Source: Parabacteroides faecalis (GTDB lineage: Bacteria > Bacteroidota > Bacteroidia > Bacteroidales > Tannerellaceae). From it: DNA of 64,000 nucleotides. Below the pieces are notes generated by a model. That model had not been told where the DNA came from. It did not search any database and was given only the letters and a program-made list of their open reading frames with translations. The stretch spans positions 1 to 64,000 of the forward strand of contig NZ_JAKZMM010000009.1 of the NCBI RefSeq assembly GCF_022809355.1, read 5' to 3'. The translations under genes were made by a program, and so were the position numbers. Positions 62,468 to 64,000 of this stretch are shown one piece after another (positions within the stretch are counted from its first letter, which is position 1; each line of letters opens with the position of its first letter).

Positions 62468-62547
62468 AAACACAGAGCACGGAGATACAGAGTTTTTATT
62501 TTGTTCAAAACCAATAAATTCCTCTGTGGCTTTGTGCCTCTGTGTTT
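62468..62547. repeat. Inverted AAACACAGAG repeat in a short gap
   Basis: AAACACAGAG at 62468-62477 and its complement CTCTGTGTTT at 62538-62547 frame about 60 bp. Similar CTCTGTG-rich stretches are found dispersed in many bacterial genomes. It could be a weak terminator of the gene at 62571. Confidence 0.45.
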
Positions 62548-62570
62548 TTATTCATACACTTCGCACCTGT

Positions 62571-63047
62571 TCAATTTGCCAGTACGTTAATAAACGAATC
62601 CGATTCAAACCGTTTGCCTTCCGTGATATACAGAAGGGCTTCGCGTTCGCAGAATGAGAGGTCGTCCATCAGGCGTTCCAGCCATTCATACGTATCCTTG
62701 CCGGTGTTGACACGTACAGCCAGATTGATCGGGCACGTGGTGTCGGTACGCAAACCGGCATAGATGTTAATAATTTCCGAATTGCCGCTTGGCTGGCGGT
62801 AAAACCCGTCCACATATAAGCCTGGTATTTTGCTATGGGTGAGTTGTTCTACATGGAAAAGTAAGTTTTGCATGGCAAGACCTAGTTCTTCATGGATGGG
62901 GGCGTCATTCATATAGGTGTTTTGAAAGGCGTCGTTGTTTTCCGGATTGTACTGATCTACTTTGACTTTCAATTTGTTATCTCGTATGGAGATCAGCATG
63001 AATTTCTTTTCTGTAATCATAGAAATTTGTTTTTGTATATTTTTCAT
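62571..63047 (-). CDS. Hypothetical protein, 158 aa
   Basis: The product begins MKNIQKQISMITEKKFMLIS and contains PGLYVDGFYRQPSGNSEIIN and CPINLAVRVNTGKDTYEWLE. I cannot place it in a family. The middle looks like a small mixed alpha/beta fold. It is in the same strand run as the DUF559 and DUF4373 genes and is probably part of the accessory element. The composite inverted element lies just upstream. Confidence 0.6.
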   Translation of the reverse strand: MKNIQKQISMITEKKFMLISIRDNKLKVKVDQYNPENNDAFQNTYMNDAPIHEELGLAMQNLLFHVEQLTHSKIPGLYVDGFYRQPSGNSEIINIYAGLRTDTTCPINLAVRVNTGKDTYEWLERLMDDLSFCEREALLYITEGKRFESDSFINVLAN

Positions 63048-63074
63048 TTTTTGGTTTGCTATAAGTGATTGTCC

Positions 63075-63583
63075 GTTCTTTCTGGCTTGACCCAGAAAGA
63101 ACCAAAGAAGTCAAGATCGTATTCGTTCTTTTGGCTTGACCCAAAAGAACCAAAAGGTCAAGGCTCACACTCCGAAGGCTACGGTCTCGGTTGCTACGCT
63201 AAAATCTCGGAAAACTCGCCTTCGGCTCAGACAGCCGAGATTTTTTAACGCTCCGCTCGGTCGACCGCTTAACGCCTTCTCCGTTAGGCCAAATCAATGG
63301 ACAATTGACAATGGACGATTGACAATTCATTAAGTACGAATTTCACGAAATTTGTTTTTGAATATGCCGATTGAAGAAATTGTCCATTGTCAATTCTCAA
63401 TTATCAATTGAGGGCCCGGCCTCGTTCTGGTGAGCGTTAAGCGGAGGAACGAAGTGGAGCGGCCGGAGCGTCGCTGTCTGAGCCGAAGGCGAGTTTGCGG
63501 CGCGCACAGCGAAACGCAGTGACGGAGTAGCTCAGCAGACGCAGCCTTGAACTTTTGGTTCTTTTCTTTCAAGAGAAAAGAAC
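63075..63583. repeat. Composite inverted element with covarying end hairpins
   Basis: About 510 bp without a gene. The left side has two hairpins with loop CTTGAC (63075-63102, stem GTTCTTTCTGG; 63125-63150, stem GTTCTTTTGG). The right side has a third, inverted copy (63558-63583, stem GTTCTTTTCT, loop CTTGAA on its own strand). Inside, 24-bp perfect inverted arms lie at 63212-63235 and 63473-63496, and CCGCTTAACGC at 63265-63275 is repeated inverted at 63434-63444. The centre has CAATT-type repeats. It may be a MITE-like element or a structured RNA. Confidence 0.7.
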
Positions 63584-63589
63584 AGGCAA

Positions 63590-63607
63590 TTCTCAATTTT
63601 CAATTGA
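63590..63607. repeat. CAATT-type repeat at the 3' end of the last gene
   Basis: TTCTCAATTTTCAATTGA, the same as at 61841-61858, covers the stop codon of the gene at 63600 and supplies its last Asn. Confidence 0.55.
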
Positions 63608-64000
63608 GCAACAGCGGTTCTTCTTGGTATTCAACATATTGACTATCAATAAAAACTCCTTTTTGTGCTTGTTGGCGAGCGAAGGTAAGCGGAAGTTTAA
63701 AGAAACGCTCCATGTCATCCTGAGGCAAATACTGTCCTTTTTGTTCCCACCAGAATTTGAAGAGTTCGATAAATCCCAACGGATCGTTCGGCACCGATAG
63801 CTTCTGAATCTGAATATTAGAAAGCTTCCGTTCTTCTTCCAGTAATTTCTTACGGGCATTCAACCGGGCTTCTTCTTTCTTTTCGTCCGAAACTTTCCGC
63901 TTGTCAATCCGCTTCAACTGGCGTTCGTAATTCGTCCTTAATTGTTCTTTTACCTGTTTGTTCTCTTCCCATTCCTGACGTAGCAATTCACGTAAACAGT
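63600..64000 (-). CDS. Unknown basic helical protein (N-terminus outside the window)
   Basis: The frame is open to the right edge, so the start is not in the window. A TTG at 63986 is only an internal codon candidate. The visible ~133 residues are very charged and helical (KQVKEQLRTNYERQLKRIDK). They end in a more compact part (LGFIELFKFWWEQKGQYLPQ, FARQQAQKGVFIDSQYVEY). I do not recognise the family. The last residue comes from the CAATT-type repeat. Confidence 0.5.
   Translation of the reverse strand, partial: CLRELLRQEWEENKQVKEQLRTNYERQLKRIDKRKVSDEKKEEARLNARKKLLEEERKLSNIQIQKLSVPNDPLGFIELFKFWWEQKGQYLPQDDMERFFKLPLTFARQQAQKGVFIDSQYVEYQEEPLLLN

Overview
The window looks like a chromosomal segment of an anaerobic gut Bacteroidales. 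Parabacteroides or a close relative is the best guess. The evidence is two SusC/SusD pairs with FecR anti-sigma genes, a complete type IX secretion core operon (porP-K-L-M-N), Bacteroidetes-type -7 boxes (TAnnTTTG) in front of many genes, and many secreted glycoside hydrolases with lipoprotein signals. T9SS together with this PUL style argues against Bacteroides proper. The genus call is inference. No rRNA, tRNA or CRISPR array was recognised.

Layout. 1-1.1 kb: a gene tail, a small ORF and an HU-like gene. 1.1-12.7 kb: polysaccharide utilisation locus 1 on the minus strand (fecR, susC, frameshifted susD, GH106, GH99/WbsX-like), with a divergent ECF sigma gene. 12.7-20.0 kb: locus 2 (fecR without a sigma partner, susC, susD), followed by a separately promoted exported EEP phosphodiesterase. 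20.3-27.1 kb: superoxide dismutase, a UvrA paralogue and a second GH106. 27.2-33.4 kb: the T9SS operon. 33.8-36.2 kb: a DUF1016 nuclease, a DUF2795 protein and a cobalamin adenosyltransferase. 36.5-48.2 kb: a carbohydrate and corrinoid region. GH43, GH29 and an AraC regulator are on the minus strand. Divergent from them is a plus-strand run of UroD-like protein, SGLT-type symporter, corrinoid protein, MtaA-like methyltransferase, AraC regulator and GH2. 48.3-48.9 kb: a second HU-like gene behind a 10-bp repeat array. 49.0-59.7 kb: a tightly packed seven-gene defence operon. 59.8-64 kb: a mobile-element-like accessory tract with DUF4373 and DUF559 genes and many palindromic repeats.

How genes work together. 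The SusCD loci import glycans and sense them through the STN domain, FecR and the ECF sigma factor. The corrinoid run pairs a sugar-type sodium symporter with a corrinoid shuttle protein and two UroD-superfamily proteins. It could demethylate a methylated sugar or glycoside released by the nearby hydrolases. The defence operon encodes type III Mod and Res with a Septu-like PtuA-PtuB pair between them, preceded by a SNF2 helicase, a membrane protein and an unknown protein. These last two clusters are the best candidates for an undescribed system.

Beyond genes, the window holds three intergenic arrays with an exact 22-bp period (113, 20162, 36387), an eight-unit 10-bp array upstream of the second HU gene, four REP-like GC-rich hairpins including an inverted REPIN-like pair, a 32-bp perfect palindrome, and a ~0.5-kb composite inverted element whose three end hairpins differ by compensatory changes.
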